The notes beneath the pieces are model-generated. The model saw only the letters and a list, made by a program, of their open reading frames with translations. It was not told where the DNA came from and did not search any database. Shown piece after piece: positions 8,192-17,589 of a stretch of DNA of 64,000 nt (its first letter is position 1; each line of letters opens with the position of its first letter). Both the position numbers and the translations under genes were made by a program. The DNA is taken from assembly GCF_003977605.1 (NCBI RefSeq), contig NZ_RYYU01000001.1, positions 1,626,539-1,690,538 on the forward strand, read 5' to 3'. This stretch comes from Prevotella koreensis. GTDB lineage: Bacteria > Bacteroidota > Bacteroidia > Bacteroidales > Bacteroidaceae.

Positions 8192-10168
8192 ATGAAACGT
8201 TTTAGAAAGGCTATAAAATTCTTGTTAAAGATACATGTGTTGGGATTGGCTGTGTTAAGTCTGTTCCGTATGATAGAGTTCGTGACACTGAAAGACATGC
8301 TGACACCTGCGGTGAAAGGCGAGACATGGTTGCAGATGGGAGCGTTCGTGCGCGGCTTGTGGTTCGACAATGTGATAGCCTGTTATATCATGGTGGTGCC
8401 AATGCTTGTTGTGATGCTTGCGGCATGTTTCAACAGTCATCACAGAGGGTGGCGGCGGTTTGCCGTATGGTGGTTTTCGATACTCTATCCCTTGGCATTC
8501 GCCGTTTCGGCAGCCAATATACCATACTTCGCTTTCTTTTTCAAGAACATCAATTCGAGCATCTTCGAGTGGTTCGGATATACCGGTACCACGGCGGGAA
8601 TGATGTTTCAGGAGAGCAGTTGGTGGCTTTATATCATCATTTTCATCGTCGTCACGGCAATATTCATACGCCTGCTGTGGTATGCAGAGAAGCGGGCATT
8701 CATTGATATTCAGGTGGCCAAGGGCAGCACACGCCGTCCGTTGGGCATCGCTTTGCGGTTGATAGTGACATCAATGTTGCTCGGTCTGTGTTTCTTCGGC
8801 ATCAGAGGGCGCACAGGATATAACCCGATAAAGATAAGCGCGGCATACTATTGCAACGACTCATTCCTCAACCAACTCGGAATAAACCCTGCTTTCAACC
8901 TGCTGACGAGTACTCTCGATGATATGCGAAAGGAGAACCGCTCGCTCAATCTCATGCCCACCGCCGAGGCCGTGAGCATTGCACGCCGCAGTCTTGGCAT
9001 AGTAGGCGACAACGTGGACAGCCTCTACGTGCTGAGAAGAGAGATAAAGGGAGCGGAGAACGAGGACGGAGAAGATGGAAAACATTCGCGCCCAAACGTG
9101 GTGATAATACTGATGGAGTCGATGTCGGCAAACTTCATGAAGAGTTTCGGGGCACGCGAGGAACTCACACCGGTACTTGATGAGATGTATCGCAATTCGC
9201 TATCGTTCAGCAATTTTTACAGCACCGGAATACACACGAATATGGGCATGACGGGAACGCTGTATTCATGCCCGGCAATAATGAAGCGCAACCTGATGAA
9301 AGGAACGGTGACACCGCGACGCAACGGACTCCCTACGGTACTGAAGGAGAACGGTTATCACAACATGTTCTTCATGACACACGAGTCGCAATACGACAAC
9401 ATGAAGGCTTTCTTCGCGCAGAATGGTTACGATGACATCTACGCACAGGAGGACTATCCGGCCAATAAGGTGGTAAATGCGTTCGGTGTGAGCGATGGTT
9501 TCCTGTTCGATTTCGCCCTCGAAAAGATAAATCTTCAGGCGAAGACAGGCAGACCGTTCATGGCAACGGTGCTTACGATAAGCAATCATCCGCCATACGT
9601 GATACCCGAAGGGTTCAAGTGTAAGAGCAAGGAGCCGGAAATGCAGATAGTGGAATATGCCGACCGTTGCATCGGCGACTTCATTAAAGCGGCACGCCGA
9701 CAGGCATGGTATGACAACACGATATTCGTTGTCCTCGCCGACCACGGAAAACTTGTGGGCAAGGCAGATGCCGAACTGCCACAGAGTTACAACCATATAC
9801 CGCTGATGATATTCGGTAAAGGCATACAGCCGCAGGTGTATGAGGGGTTGGGATGCCAGATAGACGTGATGCCGACATTGCTCGGAATGATGGGAATAGG
9901 ATATACGTTCGACGGGTTCGGTCAGGACTTGTTGCGGCAACCGCGCGAGATGGTGTTCTACAGTGCCGACAATCAGATTGTGGCGCGCAGTAAAGAACAG
10001 GTTTTTATCTATTCTCCCGAACTTCAGAAGAGTTTCGTATATGGTGTGATGCCGGGTCGGCAACTTGCCGAAATGAAGCCGGTGGAAAGCACCCAACTGC
10101 TGAAGCGTTATGTTTTCGCGATGATAGAAACGGCGGAGTTTAACGAACGACAGAGCCGAAACCGATGA
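8192..10168 (+). CDS. LTA synthase-like membrane phosphotransferase/sulfatase family protein
   Basis: A 658-residue protein with about five transmembrane helices in the first ~200 residues, then a large extracytoplasmic alkaline-phosphatase-fold domain. Visible metal and active-site segments are VVIILMESMSANFMKSFG (metal-binding Glu), the nucleophile region TGIHTNMGMTGTLYS (catalytic Thr expected here) and VVLADHG near the end. The family transfers phospho-alcohol head groups (glycerol phosphate or phosphoethanolamine) from phospholipids to an envelope glycan or lipid. In a Gram-negative organism the likely acceptor is lipid A, LPS or a surface polysaccharide. The ArnT-like gene 64 bases downstream supports an envelope-modification role. 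The precise donor and acceptor are unknown. Confidence 0.88.
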   Translation: MKRFRKAIKFLLKIHVLGLAVLSLFRMIEFVTLKDMLTPAVKGETWLQMGAFVRGLWFDNVIACYIMVVPMLVVMLAACFNSHHRGWRRFAVWWFSILYPLAFAVSAANIPYFAFFFKNINSSIFEWFGYTGTTAGMMFQESSWWLYIIIFIVVTAIFIRLLWYAEKRAFIDIQVAKGSTRRPLGIALRLIVTSMLLGLCFFGIRGRTGYNPIKISAAYYCNDSFLNQLGINPAFNLLTSTLDDMRKENRSLNLMPTAEAVSIARRSLGIVGDNVDSLYVLRREIKGAENEDGEDGKHSRPNVVIILMESMSANFMKSFGAREELTPVLDEMYRNSLSFSNFYSTGIHTNMGMTGTLYSCPAIMKRNLMKGTVTPRRNGLPTVLKENGYHNMFFMTHESQYDNMKAFFAQNGYDDIYAQEDYPANKVVNAFGVSDGFLFDFALEKINLQAKTGRPFMATVLTISNHPPYVIPEGFKCKSKEPEMQIVEYADRCIGDFIKAARRQAWYDNTIFVVLADHGKLVGKADAELPQSYNHIPLMIFGKGIQPQVYEGLGCQIDVMPTLLGMMGIGYTFDGFGQDLLRQPREMVFYSADNQIVARSKEQVFIYSPELQKSFVYGVMPGRQLAEMKPVESTQLLKRYVFAMIETAEFNERQSRNR

Positions 10169-10232
10169 TTTAGGGTTGAAAGGAGAATCGGATTGAAATA
10201 AGAAGATAATAAAGAACGATACAATAAAATAT

Positions 10233-12023
10233 ATGAAGAGCAGGAAAACGATACTTGCAATGGTGGTGGCGATATGTGCCGCAATGCTCATTACGTTTCT
10301 TCCGTTGACGGAATATAACTCGAAAGGAGAGCCGCGCGAGGCAATAGTGGCAGTGACGATGCTGAACACCGGCAACTGGATATTGCCTGTGAACAACGGA
10401 GGCGACATCGCTTACAAACCACCACTTTTCCATTGGGCGGTGGCCTTGTGCTCGCTGCCACAGGGATATGTCAGCGAGGCAACATCGCGAATGCCCTCCG
10501 CACTGTCGCTGATAGTGATGATCGGTGTGATGTTTCTATTCTACTCCAAGCGCAGGGACACCTCTACGGCATTCCTCGCCGCCATGCTCACGCTGACATC
10601 TTTTGAGGTTTATCGCTCCGGTGTGAACTGTCGGGTGGACATGTTGCTCACTATGTTCATCGTGCTTGCTATGCTGTTTTTCTATCGTTGGATAGAACGA
10701 GGGTGTCGTGGCATACCCTTGTTGGCGGTGCTCTTTATGAGTGGTGCCACGCTGACGAAAGGTCCTGTTGGGATAATACTGCCCTGTGTGGTTGCGGGAG
10801 TGTTCGTTATGCTTCGCGAAAAGAAAATCGTTCCGCTGCTTTACATCTTTTTATCATCGCTTCTCGCCCTTGTACTGCCTCTGTGCTGGTATTTCGCGGC
10901 CTACCGGCAGGGTGGTGATGAGTTCCTTGCTCTTGTTTATGAGGAGAACGTATTGCGAATGTTGGGCAAGATGCCGTATGAAAGTCATGTGCATAACGCG
11001 TTCTATAATTTCCAGACATTGATAGTGGGGTGGCTGCCTTGGTCGCTGTTGCCACTCATTTCACTCTTTTTCCTTCGGAGAAGGCACTTCGGTGCGTTGC
11101 GAAAGTTCTGCAACAAACCGCGCGGTTGGCTGAACAGAGTGCGCGGTATGGAGCCGTTGGAACTCTACACTTGGCTTGCGTTCATTATCGTTGTTGCATT
11201 CTATTGCGTTCCTAAAAGCAAGCGCAGCGTCTATCTGCTGCCGGCCTATCCGTTCATGGCGTGGCTGTTGGCAGAATGGATGATGCGGATTAAGTACTGG
11301 AAACCTGTTGTAATGAAAATATTTTCCGGTATTCTTGGTGTCGCAGCATTGCTTTTGGGCGTTACTTGCGTGGTGTTGCAGTTCCACCCTGTGGCTCTTG
11401 ACTCTTTTCATGGGAAGCATGCGTGGCAGAATCAACAGATTTTTGCGGCACTTCAGGACATCGGTTTCACTCCGATAAGCATCGCTCTGATGCTCTTTAC
11501 CATTGCTGCCGGTGTATTTACGTTGGCAAAACTAATGCGTCGTGAAACCCAACCGCAACGGAATACTCTTTCTTCGTCTCACTCAGAAAGAATAATCAAT
11601 TCTTCACTCGACTCCGACAGGAATCTCTTTCATATCGAAGCGGAGCAAGGACACCCAACGCTAATACCGCTCATCGCCTTATACTTCTGTCTATACGGCT
11701 TGATTCTTCCGGCAATACAGAACGTGAAGAGCGATCGCCCGCTTGCAGAAAAGATCAGCCGTACACTGCCCACAGACAGACTTTATTCTTTTGTTGCAGA
11801 GCCGATGCTGCACTTCTTTTGCACAAATTTCTATCTCGGAGACCGAATCAAACAGTTTGAGAAGTCACGACCCGATGCCGGATATCTGATGATTGCCGAT
11901 GGCGACCGCACCGATTTCTTTGCACGACATAAGGAATATGAGTTCAAGGAGGTTAGCCGAACGGAGCATCCTGCGACTGAACTTAAACAGATAATTTATT
12001 TTTATGAGTTTAATGCCAAGTGA
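10233..12023 (+). CDS. ArnT-like/PMT family glycosyltransferase (GT39/GT83 type), with inserted repeat
   Basis: A 596-residue polytopic protein. The first periplasmic loop holds the family motif GEPREA (acidic-Arg pair of PMT/ArnT enzymes) and the segment IAYKPPLFHW, followed by about ten more helices. Such enzymes move a sugar from a polyprenyl phosphate to an envelope acceptor such as lipid A. It is probably co-transcribed with the LtaS-like gene. One oddity: residues ~455-475, in a loop before the last helix block (11597-11660), are encoded by a diverged copy of the repeat that is duplicated inside cbiJ-cbiD. The residues SDR..F..EA......LIP are shared in the same frame. The membrane topology around it looks intact. 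Confidence 0.87.
   Translation: MKSRKTILAMVVAICAAMLITFLPLTEYNSKGEPREAIVAVTMLNTGNWILPVNNGGDIAYKPPLFHWAVALCSLPQGYVSEATSRMPSALSLIVMIGVMFLFYSKRRDTSTAFLAAMLTLTSFEVYRSGVNCRVDMLLTMFIVLAMLFFYRWIERGCRGIPLLAVLFMSGATLTKGPVGIILPCVVAGVFVMLREKKIVPLLYIFLSSLLALVLPLCWYFAAYRQGGDEFLALVYEENVLRMLGKMPYESHVHNAFYNFQTLIVGWLPWSLLPLISLFFLRRRHFGALRKFCNKPRGWLNRVRGMEPLELYTWLAFIIVVAFYCVPKSKRSVYLLPAYPFMAWLLAEWMMRIKYWKPVVMKIFSGILGVAALLLGVTCVVLQFHPVALDSFHGKHAWQNQQIFAALQDIGFTPISIALMLFTIAAGVFTLAKLMRRETQPQRNTLSSSHSERIINSSLDSDRNLFHIEAEQGHPTLIPLIALYFCLYGLILPAIQNVKSDRPLAEKISRTLPTDRLYSFVAEPMLHFFCTNFYLGDRIKQFEKSRPDAGYLMIADGDRTDFFARHKEYEFKEVSRTEHPATELKQIIYFYEFNAK
11597..11660 (+). repeat. Diverged copy of the coding-sequence repeat found in cbiJ-cbiD
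   Basis: The segment with CTCGACTCCGACAGGA, CTCTTTC and CGAAGCGGAGCAAG matches the minus-strand sequence at 25396-25341 (CTCGGCTCCGACAGGA, CGCTTTC, GAAGCGAAGCGAAG), with a 4-base insertion and scattered changes. It is read in frame in the glycosyltransferase. Confidence 0.75.
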
Positions 12024-12184
12024 TTTAACGAGGGCAGGACAGACATGAAGATATAAAAGACAGGATAGGAACAGACCTATAATTATTGATTTTGAGGAAA
12101 TATGTTTTGCGGAAGAAAAGTACTGATTTTCAAAAGTTTAACCTAAAATATAGAAGAAACCTATCCGAGGATAGTTTTTTTCTG

Positions 12185-12215
12185 TTGTTTATTGTTGTAT
12201 TAACTGCTACCTTTG
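12185..12215 (+). promoter_or_regulatory. Promoter of dps
   Basis: TTG (12185-12187), a 20-base spacer and TACCTTTG (12208-12215) lie 44 bases before the ATG. I see no OxyR-like or Fur-like operator that can be supported. Confidence 0.6.
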
Positions 12216-12259
12216 CATCAGAAATAAAAAAAGTATAACAATTAAATAATAGAAAAGTT

Positions 12260-12775
12260 ATGAGAACATTAGATTTTTTAGGGTTAGATGAGAAAAAAGT
12301 TCAGAACGTAGTGAATGGTCTTTCGGGACTGCTTGCCGACCTTCAGGTTTATTATACCAATCTTCGCGGTTTCCACTGGAATGTGAGCGGTCGTAATTTC
12401 TATATCATGCACCAGAAGTATGAAGAGTTTTATAATGACGCGGCAGAGAAAATCGACGAGGTGGCTGAGCGTATGCTGCAACTTGGCGGAGTGCCTGAGA
12501 GCCGCTTCAGCGAGTATCTCAAGGTTTCGGATATTAAGGAAGTTGCCGGTATCGGATGCGGTGGTGAGGCACGCGACATGCTGCTCGGTTGGCTGAAATC
12601 TCTGATTGAGAAGGAGCGTAAGGTGCTTGCACTGGCAACAGAAGCCGGAGATGATGTTACGGTATCACTGATGAGCGACTACCTGAAAGGACAGGAAAAA
12701 GCAGTATGGATGCTCGTTGCATACAGCAAACGACACGGACAAGACAGCGGAAGTTGCGGTTGCGGCAACAAATAA
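12260..12775 (+). CDS. dps: Dps family DNA-protecting ferritin-like protein
   Basis: A 171-residue four-helix protein. The ferroxidase and subunit-interface segments of Dps are present: LRGFHWNVSG (residues ~34-43), then MHQKYEEFYNDAAEKIDEVAER, which supplies the acidic ligands. Family knowledge: it forms a dodecamer that oxidises and stores iron with peroxide and protects DNA in oxidative or starvation stress. The C-terminus ends GSCGCGNK, a small cysteine pair that is unusual for Dps but may be a local variant. It is monocistronic, with a promoter at 12185 and a strong terminator at 12791. Confidence 0.93.
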   Translation: MRTLDFLGLDEKKVQNVVNGLSGLLADLQVYYTNLRGFHWNVSGRNFYIMHQKYEEFYNDAAEKIDEVAERMLQLGGVPESRFSEYLKVSDIKEVAGIGCGGEARDMLLGWLKSLIEKERKVLALATEAGDDVTVSLMSDYLKGQEKAVWMLVAYSKRHGQDSGSCGCGNK

Positions 12776-12790
12776 TTATACAAAAACAGA

Positions 12791-12836
12791 AATCCCCCGC
12801 AAGTTTGACGATGAACTTTCGGGGGATTATTTTTGT
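12791..12836 (+). terminator. Terminator between dps and upp
   Basis: A hairpin with arms of about 15 bases (AATCCCCCGCAAGTT against AACTTTCGGGGGATT) is followed by a T-rich run. It may also serve upp, which converges on it. Confidence 0.85.
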
Positions 12837-12884
12837 TTTCAATGATTTTTTCAACTCAAATCGGTTACATACGGCACCATTATA

Positions 12885-13544
12885 TCAGATTTTCTCGCCG
12901 TAACAAAGGTCTCCGGCATCGCCGAATCCGGGCACGATGTATTTGTGCTCGTCCATTCCGGGGTCAACAGAAGCGGCCCATACGGTGGTGTTCTCCGGCG
13001 GAAGCGATTGCTTCAAGACTTCAAGTCCTTCGGGAGTGGCAATGACACATGCCACATGAACCTGCTTTGGCTTGCCGTTCTTGATAAGAGCCTCGTAGGC
13101 AGCAGCCATAGAACCGCCCGTGGCAAGCATCGGATCGACAATGATAAGGGTCTTACCCTCTAAAGAAGGGCATGCCATGTATTCGGTATGTACGCCCACC
13201 TCGGTGTGCTCACGGTTGGTGTACATGCGGAACGCCGACACGAAACCGTTCTCGGCATGGTCGAAAACATGCAGAAATCCCTCATGGAACGGAAGTCCGG
13301 CACGCAGCACCGTAGCAATAACTATTTTGTCTTCAGGCACTTCCACCGTGGCTGTTCCCAGCGGAGTTTCCACCTGAATGGGGGCGTAGGTAAGCAGTCT
13401 GGAGATGTTGAAAGCCATTATTTCGCCTATTCTTTGGATGTTTCTTCGGAACAAAGTGCGGTTTTTCTGATAGTCCTTGTCACGAATTTCTGCAAGATAT
13501 TGCCCGAGAATACTCTGCTGCTCACTAAGATTTATTATTTCCAT
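12885..13544 (-). CDS. upp: Uracil phosphoribosyltransferase
   Basis: A 219-residue protein of normal length for the enzyme that makes UMP from uracil and PRPP in pyrimidine salvage. The PRPP-binding loop IIVDPMLATGGSMAAA is at ~135-150. The uracil-binding C-terminal region with DPGMDEHKYIVPGFGDAGD also fits. It is a single gene, with a -7 promoter element about 130 bases upstream and a terminator shared with dps. Confidence 0.96.
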   Translation of the reverse strand: MEIINLSEQQSILGQYLAEIRDKDYQKNRTLFRRNIQRIGEIMAFNISRLLTYAPIQVETPLGTATVEVPEDKIVIATVLRAGLPFHEGFLHVFDHAENGFVSAFRMYTNREHTEVGVHTEYMACPSLEGKTLIIVDPMLATGGSMAAAYEALIKNGKPKQVHVACVIATPEGLEVLKQSLPPENTTVWAASVDPGMDEHKYIVPGFGDAGDLCYGEKI

Positions 13545-13675
13545 TGTATATATGTTATTATACTTATATTATTAATTAATATCCACACACGTTCTTAGAA
13601 GACACGTACAACAAGACAAAGCCATTCCACTTGTCGTTAATGTCTTCATAATCTTATGGTTAAGTAATCAGTGCG

Positions 13676-13708
13676 CAAATATACGAATAATTACGTTTTT
13701 TTTGCCAA
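13676..13708 (-). promoter_or_regulatory. Candidate promoter of upp
   Basis: On the minus strand, TATATTTG (13683-13676) is preceded by TTG (13708-13706) at a spacing of 22. This implies a leader of about 125 bases before upp, in which I see no recognisable riboswitch. Confidence 0.4.
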
Positions 13709-13820
13709 CTCCGTGTTGCAAAAATGTTTTGCACGAGCGTTTTTTACACATTTTAACCAAAAATTGTAAGCCAAGAACTTTTTTATTGTGCCAAAAACTG
13801 CTCGTTAAGAAAAAATAAAG

Positions 13821-13828
13821 TACCTTTG
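13821..13828 (+). promoter_or_regulatory. -7 element of pckA
   Basis: TACCTTTG (13821-13828) lies 73 bases before the pckA start. No clear -33 TTG is present at the usual spacing; ACTG at 13797-13800 is the nearest match. The rest of the 357-base upp-pckA gap holds no other feature I can support. Confidence 0.45.
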
Positions 13829-13901
13829 TGCCCGAAAGATTAAAGTATATTTAAAACTTGGTTTTAAGGAAACAACGAACATTTAAATTTTTATTTTATT
13901 T

Positions 13902-15515
13902 ATGGCAAAGTTAGATTTGACACAGTATGGCATAACCGGAAGTACGGTAATTGCCCACAATCCGTCTTTTGAAACACTCTTCAATGAAGAGATGAAACCC
14001 GAACTCACAGGCTATGACAAGGGACAAGTAACCGAATTAGACGCTGTAAACGTTATGACTGGAATCTATACCGGCCGCTCTCCTAAGGACAAGTACATCG
14101 TTGACGATGCACAGAGCCACGACAAGGTATGGTGGACAACGGAAGAATACAAGAATGACAACCACCCCATGAGCGAAGAAGTATGGGGCAAGGTAAAGGA
14201 CATCGCTATCAAGGAACTTTGTAACAAGAATCTCTACGTGGTTGATGCATTCTGTGGCGCTAACGAGGCGACACGTCTTTCAGTGCGCTTCATTGTGGAA
14301 GTGGCATGGCAGGCACACTTCGTAACAAACATGTTCATCCGCCCTACCGCAGAAGAACTGGAGAATTTCAAGCCTAATTTCGTTATCTACAACGCTTCAA
14401 AGGCAAAGGTGGAAAACTATAAGGAACTCGGACTGAACTCTGAAACCTGCGTTGCTTTCAACACCACAAACCGCGAACAGGTAATCATAAACACATGGTA
14501 TGGTGGCGAGATGAAGAAAGGTATGTTCTCAATGCAGAACTACTACCTGCCATTGCAGGGCATCGCATCAATGCACTGTTCGGCAAATACCGACAAGAAT
14601 GGTGAGAACACCGCTATCTTCTTCGGTCTGTCAGGAACAGGAAAGACCACACTCTCTACCGACCCGAAGCGTCTTCTTATCGGTGACGATGAGCACGGAT
14701 GGGACGATGAGGGCGTGTTCAACCTCGAAGGTGGTTGCTATGCAAAGGTTATCAACCTCGACAAAGAGAGCGAACCTGACATCTACAACGCCATCAAGCG
14801 TAACGCACTGCTTGAGAACGTTACCGTTGCAGAAGACGGCAAGATAGACTTCGCAGACAAGAGCGTAACAGAGAATACCCGCGTTTCTTACCCGATAGAG
14901 CATATTACAAACATCGTGAAGAAGGTGAACGGCAAGAGCGCAGGCCCTGCTGCAAAGCAAGTTATCTTCCTTAGCGCAGACGCTTTCGGCGTGCTTCCTC
15001 CGGTTTCTATCCTCGATCCGGAACAGACGAAGTACTACTTCCTCTCAGGCTTCACAGCAAAACTTGCCGGGACAGAGCGCGGAATCACCGAGCCTACTCC
15101 TACTTTCTCTGCTTGCTTCGGTCAGGCTTTCCTCGAATTGCACCCAACAAAGTATGCAGAGGAACTGGTAAAGAGGATGCAGAAGAGCGGTGCCAAGGCT
15201 TACTTGGTGAACACAGGCTGGAATGGAACAGGCAAACGTATATCCATCAAGGACACACGTGGCATCATTGATGCTATCCTCAACCACTCTATCGATGAGG
15301 CTCCGACCAAGAAAATACCTTATTTCAACTTCACAGTTCCTACACAACTCGAAGGTGTTGACCCTGCAATTCTTGACCCACGCGACACTTACACTGACGC
15401 ATCACAGTGGGATGAGAAGGCAAAAGACCTCGCCGGACGTTTCATAAAGAACTTCAAGAAGTACGAAACAAACGAATCCGGAAAGGCTCTTGTAGCAGCC
15501 GGTCCGAAACTCTAA
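13902..15515 (+). CDS. pckA: Phosphoenolpyruvate carboxykinase (ATP)
   Basis: A 537-residue protein of standard length. Kinase-1a (P-loop) [10 protein letters not shown] and kinase-2 [10 protein letters not shown] are both intact (~243-285), and RSPKDKYIV near the N-terminus binds substrate. The reaction interconverts oxaloacetate plus ATP with PEP, CO2 and ADP. In succinate-producing Bacteroidales it usually runs toward oxaloacetate during fermentation. It is monocistronic, with a clear terminator 22 bases after the stop. Confidence 0.97.
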   Translation: MAKLDLTQYGITGSTVIAHNPSFETLFNEEMKPELTGYDKGQVTELDAVNVMTGIYTGRSPKDKYIVDDAQSHDKVWWTTEEYKNDNHPMSEEVWGKVKDIAIKELCNKNLYVVDAFCGANEATRLSVRFIVEVAWQAHFVTNMFIRPTAEELENFKPNFVIYNASKAKVENYKELGLNSETCVAFNTTNREQVIINTWYGGEMKKGMFSMQNYYLPLQGIASMHCSANTDKNGENTAIFFGLSGTGKTTLSTDPKRLLIGDDEHGWDDEGVFNLEGGCYAKVINLDKESEPDIYNAIKRNALLENVTVAEDGKIDFADKSVTENTRVSYPIEHITNIVKKVNGKSAGPAAKQVIFLSADAFGVLPPVSILDPEQTKYYFLSGFTAKLAGTERGITEPTPTFSACFGQAFLELHPTKYAEELVKRMQKSGAKAYLVNTGWNGTGKRISIKDTRGIIDAILNHSIDEAPTKKIPYFNFTVPTQLEGVDPAILDPRDTYTDASQWDEKAKDLAGRFIKNFKKYETNESGKALVAAGPKL

Positions 15516-15537
15516 ATAAGGAATAAATATAGAAACG

Positions 15538-15575
15538 AAAAGTCCTGCAGACCTTTGTCTGTGGGACTTTTTATT
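15538..15575 (+). terminator. Terminator of pckA
   Basis: An inverted repeat (AAAGTCCTGCAGAC against GTCTGTGGGACTTT) is followed by TTTATTTT. Confidence 0.88.
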
Positions 15576-15657
15576 TTACATCCACACCACAAATTGCATA
15601 TTATACATCACTATTTCCCAAGAAAATCAATAAAAGTAGAAAATTATGCGTTTTTAT

Positions 15658-15688
15658 TTTGTTATTTGAATTGTTTTTCAGACCTTTG
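15658..15688 (+). promoter_or_regulatory. Promoter of korAB
   Basis: TTTG (15658-15661), a 19-base spacer and GACCTTTG (15681-15688) fit the consensus with one mismatch. Because the promoter overlaps the upstream in-frame ATG at 15659, the true korA start must be the later one at 15734. Confidence 0.55.
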
Positions 15689-15733
15689 CAAGCACTATAT
15701 TCTTTAAATCTAAGTAAACGTCAAACAATTAAA

Positions 15734-17584
15734 ATGGCTGAACAAGGCAAATTAGAAGTCAAGGAACTCGAACAGGTAGTGGTTCGATTTTCCGGAGACT
15801 CCGGCGATGGCATGCAACTCGCCGGTAACATTTTCTCTACAGTTTCTGCTACAGTGGGCAACGGCATAAGCACGTTCCCGGACTACCCTGCAGACATTCG
15901 CGCCCCGCAAGGCTCACTCACCGGTGTTTCAGGATTCCAAGTCCACATCGGAGAGGGTAAGGTTTACACCCCCGGCGACAAGTGCGATGTGCTCGTGGCA
16001 ATGAATGCAGCAGCACTGAAAACACAGTACAAGTATGCCAAACCACAGGCTACTATCATCATCGACACCGATTCTTTCGGCGCAAGCGACCTGAAAAAAG
16101 CCGCTTTCCAGACAGAGGACTATCTCGGCGAGATGGGCATAGACCCCGACCGCGTAATCCAATGCCCGCTGACAAAGATGGTGAAAGACTGTCTGAAGGA
16201 CACCGGAATGGACAACAAGGCACAACTGAAGTGTCGCAACATGTTCGCTCTGGGCATAGTGTGCTGGCTGTTCAATCGTGACATCAGTCTCGTGAACAAT
16301 TTCCTGCGCGAGAAATTCGCGAAGAAACCGGAAATAGCTGAGAACAACATCAAAGTGGTGCAGGCTGGTTATGACTATGGACACAACGTTCATGCAAGCG
16401 TACCGGCAACATACCGCATTGAGTCGAAGCACAAGGTTGCAGGCCGATACATGGACATCACCGGCAACAAGGCAACAGCCTACGGACTCATTGCCGCTGC
16501 CGAAAAGGCCGGCATGCGCCTGTTCCTCGGTTCTTACCCCATCACTCCCGCCACCGACATTCTGCACGAACTGTCGAAGCATAAGTCTCTCGGAGTGATA
16601 ACGGTGCAGTGTGAGGACGAAATCTCAGGCTGCGCAACAGCGATTGGTGCTTCTTTCGCCGGTGCCCTTGCCGTGACATCGACATCAGGACCCGGTATAT
16701 GTCTCAAGAGCGAAGCAATGAACCTCGCCGTAATCGACGAACTTCCGCTCGTCATCGTTGACGTTCAACGCGGCGGTCCATCAACAGGTTTGCCCACGAA
16801 GAGCGAACAGACCGACCTGCTACAGGCTCTCTACGGCCGAAACGGAGAAAGTCCTATGCCCGTCATCGCCGCACTTTCACCCACCGACTGTTTCGATGCG
16901 GCCTACGATGCATCGAGAATTGCCGTTGAGCACCTCACTCCGGTGATACTGCTTACCGATGCATTCATAGCAAACGGTTCGGCGGCATGGATGCTTCCCG
17001 ACATCAACAAGTTGCCGGAAATTAAGCCTCACTATGCCCTGCCGGAGCAAAAAGGCAAATATACCCCATACGAACGCGACCCGAAAACAGGCGCACGCTA
17101 TTGGGCAATACCGGGAACGGAGGGTTACACACACATCCTCGGAGGATTGGAGAAGGACGGTAAGACCGGTGCCATATCAACAGACCCGGAAAATCACAGC
17201 ATGATGTGCCGCCTGCGTGCAGAGAAAGTGGCACGCATAGAAGTGCCCGATGTAGAGGTATTCGGCGACAAAGACGATGCCGAACTGCTCCTCGTGGGCT
17301 TCGGTTCTACTTTCGGACATCTCTATTCTGCTATGGAACAACTGCAGAAGATGGGCAGAAAGGTTGCTCTCGCACAGTTCCGATACATCAACCCGTTGCC
17401 AAAGAACACCGAAGAGGTGATGAGACGCTACCCGAAAGTATTGGTGGCAGAACAGAACCTCGGACAGTTCGCTTCTTATCTGCGCACAAAGATTGACGGC
17501 TTCGTACCTTATCAATATAATGAAGTGAAGGGACAGCCGTTCCAAGTGAATGAAATAGTAGATTACGTAACCCAAAAATTCTAA
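15734..17584 (+). CDS. korA: 2-oxoglutarate (2-oxoacid):ferredoxin oxidoreductase, fused gamma-alpha subunit
   Basis: A 616-residue protein. Residues ~12-190 form the gamma domain (VVRFSGDSGDGMQLAGNIF) and ~205-616 the alpha/pyrimidine-binding part (LFLGSYPITPATDILHEL, then TSTSGPGICLKSEAMNLA). With KorB and ferredoxin it makes or breaks 2-oxoglutarate from succinyl-CoA, a key step of the incomplete reductive TCA branch in anaerobic Bacteroidales. The start at 15734 (MAEQGKLEVKELEQ) follows the promoter. korB begins 6 bases after the stop. Substrate preference for 2-oxoglutarate over other 2-oxoacids comes from family resemblance. Confidence 0.92.
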   Translation: MAEQGKLEVKELEQVVVRFSGDSGDGMQLAGNIFSTVSATVGNGISTFPDYPADIRAPQGSLTGVSGFQVHIGEGKVYTPGDKCDVLVAMNAAALKTQYKYAKPQATIIIDTDSFGASDLKKAAFQTEDYLGEMGIDPDRVIQCPLTKMVKDCLKDTGMDNKAQLKCRNMFALGIVCWLFNRDISLVNNFLREKFAKKPEIAENNIKVVQAGYDYGHNVHASVPATYRIESKHKVAGRYMDITGNKATAYGLIAAAEKAGMRLFLGSYPITPATDILHELSKHKSLGVITVQCEDEISGCATAIGASFAGALAVTSTSGPGICLKSEAMNLAVIDELPLVIVDVQRGGPSTGLPTKSEQTDLLQALYGRNGESPMPVIAALSPTDCFDAAYDASRIAVEHLTPVILLTDAFIANGSAAWMLPDINKLPEIKPHYALPEQKGKYTPYERDPKTGARYWAIPGTEGYTHILGGLEKDGKTGAISTDPENHSMMCRLRAEKVARIEVPDVEVFGDKDDAELLLVGFGSTFGHLYSAMEQLQKMGRKVALAQFRYINPLPKNTEEVMRRYPKVLVAEQNLGQFASYLRTKIDGFVPYQYNEVKGQPFQVNEIVDYVTQKF

Positions 17585-17589
17585 TCAAA

